Of a stretch of DNA of 64,000 bases, positions 36,490-44,775 are shown one piece after another. Every line of letters starts with the position of its first letter. Position 1 is the first letter of the stretch. Below the pieces are notes generated by a model that did not search any database, was not told the origin of the DNA, and was given only the letters and a program-made list of their open reading frames with translations. The stretch is taken from assembly GCF_023913735.1 (NCBI RefSeq), contig NZ_JAMXBH010000006.1, forward strand, positions 62,001 to 126,000, in the 5' to 3' direction. Position numbers and translations under genes: made by a program. The stretch is from Pseudarthrobacter raffinosi (GTDB lineage Bacteria > Actinomycetota > Actinomycetes > Actinomycetales > Micrococcaceae).

Positions 36490-36879
36490 GTGAGTTTTTT
36501 CCTGGTCTACCTCGCCATCGTGCTGATCGCCGCCACCCTGTGGGCAGGCGCCGGTGGCCGCCGCGGCATTCTGCGCAGCCTCCGCCGGGGCAGTGAACCG
36601 GCCACAGGCTCCGAGGTCCCGGAGAATCCGATTCTCTACCGGGGGTTCGGGCAGCCGCCCGCCAACCTTCCGCCGGTGCTGCTGCCCGCGGACGCTGCAC
36701 CTGGCGACGTCGACCGGGTCCGCTTCTCTCTCGGCCTGCGTGGATACCGGATGGATCAGGTGGACCAGGTCCTCGACGAACTGCGGGACCAAATCGCGGC
36801 CAAAGACGAAGAAATGGGCAGGCTCCGGGCACGGCTGCTGGAATCGGAACGGGCGGCGCGCCCGGAGGCCGGCGCTTGA
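36490..36879 (+). CDS. DivIVA domain-containing membrane protein
   Basis: About 129 residues. An N-terminal membrane helix ([18 protein letters not shown]) is followed by a short basic and Pro-rich linker, then a DivIVA-like segment [22 protein letters not shown] (about 80-101) and a coiled coil to the end. DivIVA-type proteins sit at poles and division sites. GTG at 36490 or ATG at 36481 may be the start; neither has a Shine-Dalgarno sequence. Its stop overlaps the TTG of the mannosyltransferase-like gene, so the two are coupled. Confidence 0.8.
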   Translation: MSFFLVYLAIVLIAATLWAGAGGRRGILRSLRRGSEPATGSEVPENPILYRGFGQPPANLPPVLLPADAAPGDVDRVRFSLGLRGYRMDQVDQVLDELRDQIAAKDEEMGRLRARLLESERAARPEAGA

Positions 36880-38123
36880 GCACTGACACGGGGGACCGGA
36901 CGGGCCCGACGGCGTTGATCACCGCATTCGGCGCCCGCGCCAGGTGGGCGGTCCAACGCTGGCCCTGGTGGCTGCAGGTTGCCTCCCTCTACGCCACTGC
37001 CCGGCTGGTCAGCGCCTGCATCTTTATGGCAGCAGCCCTGCACCAAGGGCCTAACCCGTGGTTTCCGGCCGGCCCTGACTACTGGAACTTCATCAATATC
37101 TGGGATGCGCGATGGTACGGCCGGATCATCACCGACGGTTATCCCTCACCGCTTCCAACGGATGCCGCCGGCAACGTGCAGGAAAATGCGTGGGCCTTCT
37201 ATCCGCTCTTCCCGGCCCTGGGCCGTGCGCTCGCAGGCCTGACCGGAATCAGCCCTGCCGTGGCGCTTACGGTCGTCGCCATGCTGGCGGGGTTAGGTGC
37301 GGCGCTGGTTTTGTACTGTCTGTTCAGGCACAAGGCTTCGCACACTGCGGCGCTTTGGGGCGTGGCATTCTTCGCGACCTTTCCGGTGTCCGCCATTCTC
37401 CAGGTCCCGTACGCGGAGCCCCTGACTGTTTTCCTGCTGGCCACCGCCCTGCTGCTCGTCATCAGGCGTCATTATTTCGTTGCCATGCCGGTGGTCCTGC
37501 TGCTGTGCCTCTCCCGACCCGTGGGCGTTCCCTTTGCCGCCATGGTGGGGCTTCTCTTCCTTTGGCGACTGTTCGAACCGGGGCGCGGGGAGCGGCCGGG
37601 CACCCACAGCCTCGGGGAGTTGGCGTCCCTGGCGGGCCTAACCGTGGTGTGCGGTGCCTCGGCACTGCTGTGGCCGGCAGCGGCCTGGGCCGCCACCGGA
37701 GATATTGAGGCGTATACCAAAACCGAAACAGTGTGGCGCGGCCATGACCTGGTGCCCTTCAAGCCCTGGTTCGACGCCGGCGTCGACCTCTTTGGCCCCG
37801 TCCTGGGGATCGTGGCGCCATTCGTCTTTGCCGGCCTCTTTGCGCTCCTGCTGTTCTCCCCGCCGGTGGTCCGGCTTGGTGTGGAACTGCGCTTGTGGTG
37901 CGCCTGCTACATGGGCTACCTCCTGGTGTTCCTCCACCCCCAGACCAGTACTTTCCGGATGCTGCTCCCGCTGTTCCCGTTGGCCCTGGCTGCCGCGCTC
38001 TTGTCCCGGTCGAAGGCATACCGCGGCACGGTCCTGACAATGTTTGTCCTGCTCCAGATCGTGTGGATCGTCTGGCTGTGGGCATGGGCGCAGCTTCCGG
38101 GCGGCGGCGATTATCCGCCGTGA
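36876..38123 (+). CDS. PIG-V-like mannosyltransferase, integral membrane
   Basis: A 415-residue multispanning protein, about 10 hydrophobic helices. The first loop has the GT-C signature [15 protein letters not shown] (about 75-89), with the Asp expected to be catalytic, then [16 protein letters not shown], as in PIG-V-type mannosyltransferases that use polyprenyl-phosphate mannose. [11 protein letters not shown] is also typical. Start is TTG overlapping the preceding stop by 3 bases. Acceptor could be a cell-wall glycolipid or glycoprotein; not determinable here. Confidence 0.75.
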   Translation: MSTDTGDRTGPTALITAFGARARWAVQRWPWWLQVASLYATARLVSACIFMAAALHQGPNPWFPAGPDYWNFINIWDARWYGRIITDGYPSPLPTDAAGNVQENAWAFYPLFPALGRALAGLTGISPAVALTVVAMLAGLGAALVLYCLFRHKASHTAALWGVAFFATFPVSAILQVPYAEPLTVFLLATALLLVIRRHYFVAMPVVLLLCLSRPVGVPFAAMVGLLFLWRLFEPGRGERPGTHSLGELASLAGLTVVCGASALLWPAAAWAATGDIEAYTKTETVWRGHDLVPFKPWFDAGVDLFGPVLGIVAPFVFAGLFALLLFSPPVVRLGVELRLWCACYMGYLLVFLHPQTSTFRMLLPLFPLALAAALLSRSKAYRGTVLTMFVLLQIVWIVWLWAWAQLPGGGDYPP

Positions 38124-38207
38124 TCGCGGGCGGCGCCTGGCCGGCAGATTGGGGAATCCGACGCGGCCGTAAATGTCCATCGATTAGCTACGTGCGGGTC
38201 ATTACGG

Positions 38208-38358
38208 GATAATAGTAAGTAAGCAGGGACAAAAAGCATTCAGAAATGTTCAGCCATGGCGGCATCAGTACGGGCCGCCATAGCGGCTTGATTTGACCAT
38301 GCGGACACAGCCCATCCGGGCTGATATGTCCTGGGACTAAATGGAGGGGAAATTCCTC
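38208..38358 (+). promoter_or_regulatory. Promoter and structured leader of the DUF3117 gene
   Basis: GATAAT (38208-38213) is a good -10 box, giving a leader of about 140 bases. Two hairpins are visible in it: 38256-38263 with 38274-38281 (8 bp), and 38303-38331 with an inner CAGCCC/GGGCTG stem. The second lies about 28 bases before the ATG. A regulatory role is inferred. Confidence 0.45.
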
Positions 38359-38526
38359 ATGGCGGCTATGAAACCACGCACCGGCGACGGCCCTATGGAA
38401 GTCACCAAAGAGGGCCGTAGCCTTATCATGCGCGTACCGCTCGAAGGCGGCGGACGGCTTGTGGTGGAACTGAACGCTGCGGAGGCGGCCAACCTTAAGG
38501 AATGCCTCGTCGGCGTGACTGAATAA
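38359..38526 (+). CDS. DUF3117 family small protein
   Basis: A 55-residue protein, MAAMKPRTGDGPMEVTKEGR at its start, then MRVPLEGGGRLVVELN, which is the DUF3117 pattern nearly unchanged across actinobacteria. Function unknown. GAGGGGA lies about 10 bases before the ATG; an upstream ATG at 38341 would add six non-family residues. The family lies near sigE in mycobacteria too (Rv1211). It is followed by a terminator hairpin. Confidence 0.93.
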   Translation: MAAMKPRTGDGPMEVTKEGRSLIMRVPLEGGGRLVVELNAAEAANLKECLVGVTE

Positions 38527-38555
38527 TCCCGTTCGGCGTTGCCGAATAATCCCGC

Positions 38556-38596
38556 AAGGCCAAGGTCCGCAGCCAACCCGCTGCGGACCTTGGCTT
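38556..38596. terminator. Bidirectional terminator between DUF3117 and the O-methyltransferase
   Basis: A 14-bp perfect core stem (38559-38572 with 38581-38594), extended by AA/TT with one bulge, lies between convergent genes and is followed by TTATTT on the plus strand. Confidence 0.8.
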
Positions 38597-38609
38597 ATTT
38601 GCTGTGGAT

Positions 38610-39242
38610 CTACTTCTTAACCGCGACCAGCAGGCCGTCGCCCGTGGGAAGCATCGCGGACGCCAGACGGTCGTCGTCGCGGATTGCCTTGCCCACCTGG
38701 CGGAGCACCACCGTGTTGGACTCCCGGACAGCCGGATTGGCCACGCGGTCCTTGTCCAGTGCGTCATTGATGATGAGCAGCCCGCCGGCCTTCAGGAGCC
38801 GGACGGCCTGTTCCACGTAGCCGGGCAGACCGGGCTTGTCCGCATCAACAAACACCAGGTCATAAGCGGAGTCGGTCAGGCGCGGGAGGACATCACCGGC
38901 GCGGCCGGAAATGGTACGGGTGCGGTTGGCCGGACTGCCTGCCTCCGAAAAGGCTTCACGTGCCGCCTTCAGATGTTCGACGTCCACGTCGATGGTGGTC
39001 AGCACGGCCTGCGGTCCGAGCCCCCGCAGGATGCATACCCCCGAGACACCTGCGCCTGTGCCGATTTCGACGGCGGTCTGGGCCTTCGAGCCCGCAGCCA
39101 ACACCGTCAGGACCGCACCAACACCTGCGCCGATGGGCGTCACGCCCAGTTCGAAAGAGCGCTCCCTGGCACGAAGCATAACCTCATCCTCTGCGGGCAG
39201 ATCTTCTGCATAGGACCAGCTCGTGGATTTGTCGGCGCTCAT
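38610..39242 (-). CDS. O-methyltransferase (Rv1220c-like)
   Basis: A 210-residue class I SAM-dependent methyltransferase of the catechol/caffeoyl-CoA O-methyltransferase type. SAM motif VEIGTGAGVSG (58-68), acidic Asp after motif II (IDVDVEHL), and the metal/active-site VDADKPG (about 130-136). Substrate unknown. It is divergent from sigE, the arrangement found in mycobacteria. Length is normal for the bacterial group. Confidence 0.9.
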   Translation of the reverse strand: MSADKSTSWSYAEDLPAEDEVMLRARERSFELGVTPIGAGVGAVLTVLAAGSKAQTAVEIGTGAGVSGVCILRGLGPQAVLTTIDVDVEHLKAAREAFSEAGSPANRTRTISGRAGDVLPRLTDSAYDLVFVDADKPGLPGYVEQAVRLLKAGGLLIINDALDKDRVANPAVRESNTVVLRQVGKAIRDDDRLASAMLPTGDGLLVAVKK

Positions 39243-39470
39243 GTGATTCGCTTTCTGGGCGGCAGGGGAGTGTTTAGTACAGCCTACTGTGTGAGGGGGT
39301 GCCAGCCGCGGAAGGGAATCGTTGTGCCTCTGGCTGAAGAACCGCCCCGGTCAGGAAATTCCCAGCCAACTTTGAAATGATGGATATCCGGTCATCCGAG
39401 AGGTGATCGGCGCCGAACAAGAGATGTCAACAGTATCCGGGCGATAGCAATCCACGATGGGAGTGGACGA

Positions 39471-40088
39471 ATGTCAGCATCAGGTATGGCGCCTGTCCCT
39501 GCGACGCAAGATTCCGCCGCTGTATGGGTCAGGCCCACTTGGGAGGAAGTGGTGGCCAACCACTCCGCCAAGGTCTACCGGCTGGCTTACCGCCTGACGG
39601 GGAACAAGTTCGACGCCGAGGACCTCACCCAGGAGGTGTTCGTCCGCGTCTTCCGGTCGCTGGAGAATTTCAAGCCAGGGACACTGGATGGCTGGCTGCA
39701 CCGCATCACCACCAACCTGTTCCTGGACCAGGCCCGCCGGAAAACCCGCATCCGGTTTGACGCGCTGGCCGATGACGCCGAATCCCGGATTCCCGGGCGT
39801 GAACCCGGACCGGAACAGAGCTTCGAACTGAACAACCTGGACCTCGATGTCCAGGCTGCCTTGGAGGAGCTGCCCCCGGACTTCCGCGCCGCCGTCGTGC
39901 TTTGCGACCTGGAAGGCCTGTCCTACGACGAAGTGGCCGCTGCACTCGGCGTCAAACTGGGTACCGTCCGTTCCCGTATCCACCGGGGCCGGACCATGCT
40001 GCGCGAAAAGCTGGCGCACCGCGATCCCAGGCCACAGCAAGGACGCACGCCGAAGCTTTCGCTGCCGCGCATCGCCAGCATCCTCTGA
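39471..40088 (+). CDS. sigE: ECF sigma factor SigE
   Basis: A 205-residue ECF sigma factor. Region 2 (27-95) has the core-binding [14 protein letters not shown]; region 4 (125-182) has the helix-turn-helix [32 protein letters not shown] lies close before the ATG. The next gene, 8 bases on, encodes a ZAS-type anti-sigma factor, and tatB follows, as in the mycobacterial sigE-rseA cluster. Likely governs envelope or oxidative stress genes. I looked for a GGAAC/CGTT-type autoregulatory promoter in the 228-base gap and did not find a convincing one. Confidence 0.92.
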   Translation: MSASGMAPVPATQDSAAVWVRPTWEEVVANHSAKVYRLAYRLTGNKFDAEDLTQEVFVRVFRSLENFKPGTLDGWLHRITTNLFLDQARRKTRIRFDALADDAESRIPGREPGPEQSFELNNLDLDVQAALEELPPDFRAAVVLCDLEGLSYDEVAAALGVKLGTVRSRIHRGRTMLREKLAHRDPRPQQGRTPKLSLPRIASIL

Positions 40089-40096
40089 TCGGCACC

Positions 40097-40990
40097 ATGA
40101 CGCCCCAGAACCCCTTCGGCCGCCGGCATCACCGCGGCGCCGACCACGTGCAAACCTGCGCAGAATGTGCAGCGGCGCTGAAGCGTGAACGCCAGTACAT
40201 CGAGCGGCTCCGTGACGCGGCCGTGCCGCCTGCCAGCGAGGACCTGACGGCCCGGCTGCTGGTCAGGACGCAGCTGCTCGCGGCCGCGGCCGAGCCAGCC
40301 CCGAGCCCGTACCGGGCCGCGCGAGCCGTGGCACTTGCCGCCGGCGGGACAGCAGCAGCCGCTGGAGTTCTTGCCGTCAGCGCTTTTGCGCTGGCGGGGG
40401 ACAGCCTGCCCGTCGCCCAATCCGCCATCAACGGGAGTCTGGTGCAGCATACGGCCCGGCTACCGGCCGACGGCAGGGAGATCAGTGCTCCGCAATTGTT
40501 GGCCCTGCGCTCTGAAGGCTGGGTCTGTCCGGAACTGGCGTCACTCGGCTTCCACGTCCGGAGCGCCAATGCCATAACGCTGAATGGGCGGCCGGCGGTG
40601 GAAATGCACCTGACCGATGGGCAACACTATGCCACTATCGTGGAACAGCATCCCGTGGACGCCGAGCAGCAGTCGGGCGAGGACACCCAGCAGAACTCCG
40701 AACAGATCGCCGGTCAGAACGAGGGGAAGCTGCTGGTCAGCAGCCAGGCGCCCTGGAGGGCCACCGTAGAGACCACGGCAGGAACTTTCATTGTTGAGTC
40801 CGACCTCCCGGCGGAGCAGGCTGATGACGCCGTTCCAGTGCTGCAGCGGCTCAGCGTCCTCGCCGTAGAAGGAATTAACGCGGGTGTCAGCACCGCGCCT
40901 GCCGACTCCCCGGTGACCGCAGCGGACGACTCTCCCGCCGCCCGGTTGGAGCGGGGAATCCGCAAACTCGGGGAGATGCTGGCTCCGTGA
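40097..40990 (+). CDS. Anti-sigma factor of SigE (ZAS domain, membrane-anchored)
   Basis: A 297-residue protein. The zinc-binding anti-sigma motif H-x3-C-x2-C is exact: His17, Cys21, Cys24. A membrane helix follows (about 74-97, Ala/Gly-rich), then a roughly 200-residue outer domain with Gln-rich EQQSGEDTQQNSEQ (about 193-206). ATG is 8 bases after the sigE stop. Topology fits a sensor released by proteolysis. Mycobacterial RseA is much shorter, so the large outer domain is a difference worth noting. Confidence 0.88.
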   Translation: MTPQNPFGRRHHRGADHVQTCAECAAALKRERQYIERLRDAAVPPASEDLTARLLVRTQLLAAAAEPAPSPYRAARAVALAAGGTAAAAGVLAVSAFALAGDSLPVAQSAINGSLVQHTARLPADGREISAPQLLALRSEGWVCPELASLGFHVRSANAITLNGRPAVEMHLTDGQHYATIVEQHPVDAEQQSGEDTQQNSEQIAGQNEGKLLVSSQAPWRATVETTAGTFIVESDLPAEQADDAVPVLQRLSVLAVEGINAGVSTAPADSPVTAADDSPAARLERGIRKLGEMLAP

Positions 40991-41046
40991 TGCAGGCACT
41001 GTGCGACGCTGGCGGGCAGGAATCGTCAGCGGGGCTCCGGAGAGGG

Positions 41047-41059
41047 TAATCTTCCTAAA
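41047..41059 (+). promoter_or_regulatory. Leaderless -10 element of tatB
   Basis: TAATCT (41047-41052) is followed by 7 bases and the tatB GTG, so tatB can be transcribed apart from sigE. Confidence 0.4.
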
Positions 41060-41470
41060 GTGTTTGGAATCAACGGCCCGGAGTTCTTCCTCCTGCTGAT
41101 CATCGGCATCCTGGTGATCGGTCCCCAGCGCCTGCCCGAATACACCCAGAAACTTGCGAATCTCGTGAAGGAAGTCCGCCGGATGGCCTCCGGTGCGCGG
41201 GAGCAGATCAAGGAAGAAGTGGGCATCGACATCGACGATGTCGACTGGAAGAAATACGATCCCCGCCAGTATGATCCGCGGCGCATCATCAAGGAAGCCC
41301 TCCTGGACGACGACACCAAGTCCGTCAGTGCTGGAGCGCCGGCCGCGGTGGCTGCCGTCGCCGGTGCAGGGGCGGTTGCCACAGGCGGGGCGGCTTCCTC
41401 CCGTCCCGAACGTGTGGTTCAGTCACTGCCTCAGGGCGAACCCGCCCCGTTCGATACCGAAGCCACTTAG
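41060..41470 (+). CDS. tatB: Sec-independent protein translocase TatB
   Basis: A 136-residue TatB. One membrane helix (about 6-22) opens with FGINGPEFFLLLIIGILVIGP; the conserved Glu8 and the GPQRLPEY hinge are present. An amphipathic helix follows (KLANLVKEVRRMASGAREQI), then a loose Ala-rich tail. TatB works with TatC to receive folded twin-arginine substrates. Start is GTG. No tatA or tatC gene is in the window. Confidence 0.94.
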   Translation: MFGINGPEFFLLLIIGILVIGPQRLPEYTQKLANLVKEVRRMASGAREQIKEEVGIDIDDVDWKKYDPRQYDPRRIIKEALLDDDTKSVSAGAPAAVAAVAGAGAVATGGAASSRPERVVQSLPQGEPAPFDTEAT

Positions 41471-41512
41471 GCCACACTTAGGCCCCGTCGCCTCTGGTCG
41501 GCAACCGCTGCG

Positions 41513-42640
41513 TTATCGCGGCTGCAGCCCCAGTCTCATCCCCGTCAGGCCCCTGGGCCTGGCAGCAAGTTTTCCGGCAATTTCGGTCAAAGCAACGGCT
41601 GCCGGAGTTTCTGGCCGGCCAAGCACGATGGGCGTGCCGGCGTCGCCGCCTTCCCGCAGCAGGATGTCCAGCGGAATCTGTCCCAGGAGCGGCACATCGG
41701 TGCCCACCGTCGTCGTGAGCCGTTCGGCGAGGACCGCCCCCCCGCCGCTTCCGAACAGCTCCATCCGGCCGCCGTCGGGCATTTCCAGGTATGACATGTT
41801 CTCGATGACGCCGGCCACCGTCTGACCTGTCTGGGTGGCGATGGCACCGGCGCGCTCGGCGACGTCGGCAGCTGCGGCCTGGGGTGTGGTGACCACCAGG
41901 ATCTCAGCCTTCGGCAGCAACTGGGCCACCGAAATCGCGATGTCACCGGTGCCGGGCGGCAGGTCGAGGAACAAGGCGTCGAGGTCGCCGAAGTAGACGT
42001 CCGTCAGGAACTGTTCCAGGGCCCGGTGGAGCATCGGCCCACGCCAGGCAACCGGCTGGTTTCCGGCGACGAACATACCGATGGAAATCACTTTTACGCC
42101 GTAGGCCACCGGGGGCAGGATCATGTCGTCCACCCGGGTGGGCGCCTGCGTGATGCCCATCAGGGCCGGAACCGAGAAGCCATGGACGTCGGCGTCCACA
42201 ATGCCCACTCGGAGGCCCTGGGCGGCCAGGGCGCAGGCAAGGTTGACGGTCAGCGATGACTTGCCCACACCACCCTTTCCGCTTGCCACCGCGAACACCT
42301 TGGTCAGGGACCCCGGCTCGTTGAACGGAATCCCGCGCTGCCCGGAGGCGCCGCGGAGCTGTTCCTTCAGGGCGTCTCGCTGGGCCTGGTTCATCACTTT
42401 CAGTTCAACCTCGACGCCGGTCACGCCCGGAACTGCGGACAGCGCCTTCTCAGAGTCTGCGGTAATGGTCCCGCGCAGGGGGCAGCCCGCGATGGTCAGC
42501 AGGACAGCCAGCCTGACCTGGCCGTCCGCAGCGACATCCACGGACTCCACCATGCCCAGTTCCGTGATGGGACGGCGGAGCTCAGGATCGATCACGGTGG
42601 CCAGCGCAGCGTGGACTGCCTGCTCCAGGGAGGCGCTCAT
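41513..42640 (-). CDS. mrp: Iron-sulfur carrier/assembly P-loop ATPase Mrp (ApbC)
   Basis: A 375-residue Mrp/NBP35-family protein. An N-terminal MIP18/DUF59 domain (1-85, VIDPELRRPITELGMV) precedes the deviant Walker A GKGGVGKS (121-128). LDLPPGTGD and VIENMSYLEMPDGG follow. The CxxC usually found after ENMSY is absent here, as in other actinobacterial Mrp proteins I know, so cluster binding must differ or be lost. Last gene of a three-gene minus-strand operon with the MgtE-like and DUF1003 genes. Confidence 0.92.
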   Translation of the reverse strand: MSASLEQAVHAALATVIDPELRRPITELGMVESVDVAADGQVRLAVLLTIAGCPLRGTITADSEKALSAVPGVTGVEVELKVMNQAQRDALKEQLRGASGQRGIPFNEPGSLTKVFAVASGKGGVGKSSLTVNLACALAAQGLRVGIVDADVHGFSVPALMGITQAPTRVDDMILPPVAYGVKVISIGMFVAGNQPVAWRGPMLHRALEQFLTDVYFGDLDALFLDLPPGTGDIAISVAQLLPKAEILVVTTPQAAAADVAERAGAIATQTGQTVAGVIENMSYLEMPDGGRMELFGSGGGAVLAERLTTTVGTDVPLLGQIPLDILLREGGDAGTPIVLGRPETPAAVALTEIAGKLAARPRGLTGMRLGLQPR

Positions 42641-42651
42641 GCGGGCGGGGC

Positions 42652-43422
42652 TCAGCTTTCGGTGGTGGGGTTGTGCTTGGGGACGGCCGGATCCTGGATT
42701 GCGGGGTCGGTGGCGGCAGTGTCCTTGGTGACGGCGTCCTTGGCGGCGGTTTCCGTGGCGACATGGCTGGGTTTGACTTTGGGAATCTGCTGCGTGCGGG
42801 GGTTCCGCTGTTTGTCGCGCTTTTCCTTCAGCTTTTCCTTGACCTTCTCACGCGGGGACTCATGGCTGCCGGATCCGGCGGGATCGTGGGTCCGCAGTTC
42901 CTCCTGCGCTTCCAGCATGTCCTCGAGGAGTGTTCGCAGCTCCGCCCGGACGTAGTCGCGGGTGGCAACCTCGCGCAGCGCAATTCTCAGCGACGCCAGC
43001 TCCCGGGTGAGGTACTCGGTGTCGGCCAGGTTGCGTGCCGCCTGTTGGCGATCCTGCTGGAGGGAGACCCGGTCGCGGTCGTCCTGCCGGTTCTGGGCCA
43101 GCAGCAGCAGCGGGGCCGCGTAGGAGGCCTGCAGCGAAAGCATTAGTGTCAGGAGGGTGTAGCCCAGGAGGCGCGAATCGAACTGCCACTCCGCCGGTGC
43201 CCACGTGTTCCAGACCAGCCAGATGACGACGAAGACCGTCATGTAGACCAGGAACTGCGGCGTGCCCATAAACCGGGCGAACCCTTCCGTCGCATGGCCG
43301 AATGCATCCGGGTCGGGTGAGAACTTCGGCAGGATGCGCTGGCGGCCACTCAGGGGTGTGTCGAGTCCGCCCTTGGCCGCCGCCTTCTTATTGGGATGCT
43401 TGGGGGCGCCAGTGTCAGCCAA
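42652..43422 (-). CDS. DUF1003 membrane protein
   Basis: A 256-residue protein. The DUF1003 core (about 45-175) has two membrane helices (LVYMTVFVVIWLVWNTW and LLGYTLLTLMLSLQASYAAPLLLLAQNRQDDRDR), followed by a long helical cytoplasmic segment and a Lys-rich then Thr/Ala/Pro-rich tail. Function unknown. Its start overlaps the end of the MgtE-like gene by 8 bases, and mrp begins 11 bases after its stop. The constant pairing with the MgtE-like gene suggests a joint role. Confidence 0.9.
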   Translation of the reverse strand: MADTGAPKHPNKKAAAKGGLDTPLSGRQRILPKFSPDPDAFGHATEGFARFMGTPQFLVYMTVFVVIWLVWNTWAPAEWQFDSRLLGYTLLTLMLSLQASYAAPLLLLAQNRQDDRDRVSLQQDRQQAARNLADTEYLTRELASLRIALREVATRDYVRAELRTLLEDMLEAQEELRTHDPAGSGSHESPREKVKEKLKEKRDKQRNPRTQQIPKVKPSHVATETAAKDAVTKDTAATDPAIQDPAVPKHNPTTES

Positions 43423-44698
43423 TGCGGCCTCCCAGTTTTCTTATCGGGGCTTCGCCATCATAGGCGCGCCAGTCATCCGGCAACAGATGATCCAAAACGT
43501 CATCAACAGTCACCGCCCCCACGAGCCGGCCTGCGTCATTGACCACGGGAAGACAGTTCAGGTTGTAGGTAGCGAGGGTGCGCGCCACCTCGCTGATGTG
43601 GGCCTGGTCGGAGACCGGCTCAAGGTTCTTGTCCACGAGGTTGCCCAGGGGCTCCGGCGGCGGATAGCGGAGCAGTTGCTGGATGTGCACAACGCCCAGG
43701 AACCGTCCCGTGGGGGTTTCCAACGGCGGCCGGGTGATGAAAATGGACGAGGCGAGGGCGGGGGAGAGTTCCTCACGGCGGACGTGGGCCAGTGCCTCGG
43801 CGACAGTTGCCTCCGGGGGGAGGATCACCGGAACAGGCGTCATCAGGCCACCGGCGGTGTCCTCGTCGTATTCGAGGAGCCGCCTGACGTCCTCGGCGCC
43901 TTCGGGTTCCATGAGGCGGAGAAGCTCCTCCGCCTGTGCAGAGGGGAGCTCGGCGAGGAGGTCGGCGGCGTCGTCGGGGTCCATTTCCTCCAGGACGTCC
44001 GCCGCGCGTTCGACGTCGAGGGCGGAGAGGATCTCCACCTGGTCGTCTTCGGGCATTTCCTGCAGCACGTCGGCCAGGCGTTCGTCCTGGAGTTCGCTGG
44101 CCACTTCGAAGCGGCGTTTGTCGCTCATTTCCTGCAGGGCCTCGGCGAAGTCTGCGGGTTTGAGGTCCTCGTGGTTGGCCACGAACTGGGTGGCTGCCTG
44201 GGGTTCGGTGCGGGCACCTTGGAGGGCGTCGGCCCAGTCGATGATCATGGTCTCGTTCCGGCGCAGCCGGCTGAGCGGGGACAGGGAGTGGCCCCGGCGG
44301 ACGAACAGCTTGCTCACGAACCAGTCGCGGGACCGGTGCTGGTCCATGGCGATGTCCTCGATGGTGGCGTCGCCGCTGCCGTCCCGGAGAGTGACGCGGC
44401 GGTCGAACATTTCCGCGACCACCAGCGTCTCCGCGCCGCGCTGTTCAAAGCGCCGGAGGTTAACCAGTCCCGTGCAGATGATCTGTGTCTGGTCGATGGA
44501 GGTAATGCGTGTCATCGGCACAAAGACGCGCTTTTTACCGGGAACTTCGACGACGATGCCCACCACGTGCGGGGCGCCGCGGCTGCCACGCGAGAGCACC
44601 ACCACATCGCGCAACCTGCCCAAGCGGTCGCCCAAGGGGTCGAAGACGTCGAGACCCAGCAGGCGGGCCACGAAGACGCGCGAAAGATTTGTACTCAC
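43415..44698 (-). CDS. Soluble MgtE N-domain/CBS protein with PRC barrel
   Basis: A 427-residue protein with a PRC-like barrel (about 10-75: DVFDPLGDRLGRLRDVVV), a superhelical MgtE N-domain (about 165-270, with repeats such as LADVLQEMPEDDQVEIL and AADVLEEMDPDDAADLL), and a CBS pair (about 280-405). The membrane channel domain of true MgtE is absent, so this is not itself a magnesium channel. Probably a magnesium- or nucleotide-sensing regulator. GTG start with TAGCCT 6 bases before it. Homologue in the same place in mycobacteria (Rv1232c). Confidence 0.88.
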   Translation of the reverse strand: MSTNLSRVFVARLLGLDVFDPLGDRLGRLRDVVVLSRGSRGAPHVVGIVVEVPGKKRVFVPMTRITSIDQTQIICTGLVNLRRFEQRGAETLVVAEMFDRRVTLRDGSGDATIEDIAMDQHRSRDWFVSKLFVRRGHSLSPLSRLRRNETMIIDWADALQGARTEPQAATQFVANHEDLKPADFAEALQEMSDKRRFEVASELQDERLADVLQEMPEDDQVEILSALDVERAADVLEEMDPDDAADLLAELPSAQAEELLRLMEPEGAEDVRRLLEYDEDTAGGLMTPVPVILPPEATVAEALAHVRREELSPALASSIFITRPPLETPTGRFLGVVHIQQLLRYPPPEPLGNLVDKNLEPVSDQAHISEVARTLATYNLNCLPVVNDAGRLVGAVTVDDVLDHLLPDDWRAYDGEAPIRKLGGRIG

Positions 44699-44710
44699 GT
44701 CTACAGGCTA
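44699..44710 (-). promoter_or_regulatory. Leaderless -10 element of the MgtE-like operon
   Basis: On the reverse strand TAGCCT (44710-44705) is followed by 6 bases and the GTG start. Confidence 0.45.
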
Positions 44711-44775
44711 CCGAGTCTGCTCTCTTTTAGCTGAATTTACAGGCGGCATACATGCTGATGGGCAAGAATGGATGT

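Noticed and set aside
35558..36922. A 706-codon reading of gluA with a huge N-terminal extension
   Set aside because: The extra 455 residues run antisense to the LOG and DivIVA genes; the ATPase family begins at 35557.
38521..38554. Direct repeat of GAATAATCCCG at 38521 and 38544
   Set aside because: Only 11 bases, partly coding at the DUF3117 stop; too short to interpret as an attachment site or element.
39243..39470. Search for a SigE-type (GGAAC / CGTT) promoter before sigE
   Set aside because: GGGAAT occurs near 39314 but no CGTT stands at the proper spacing.
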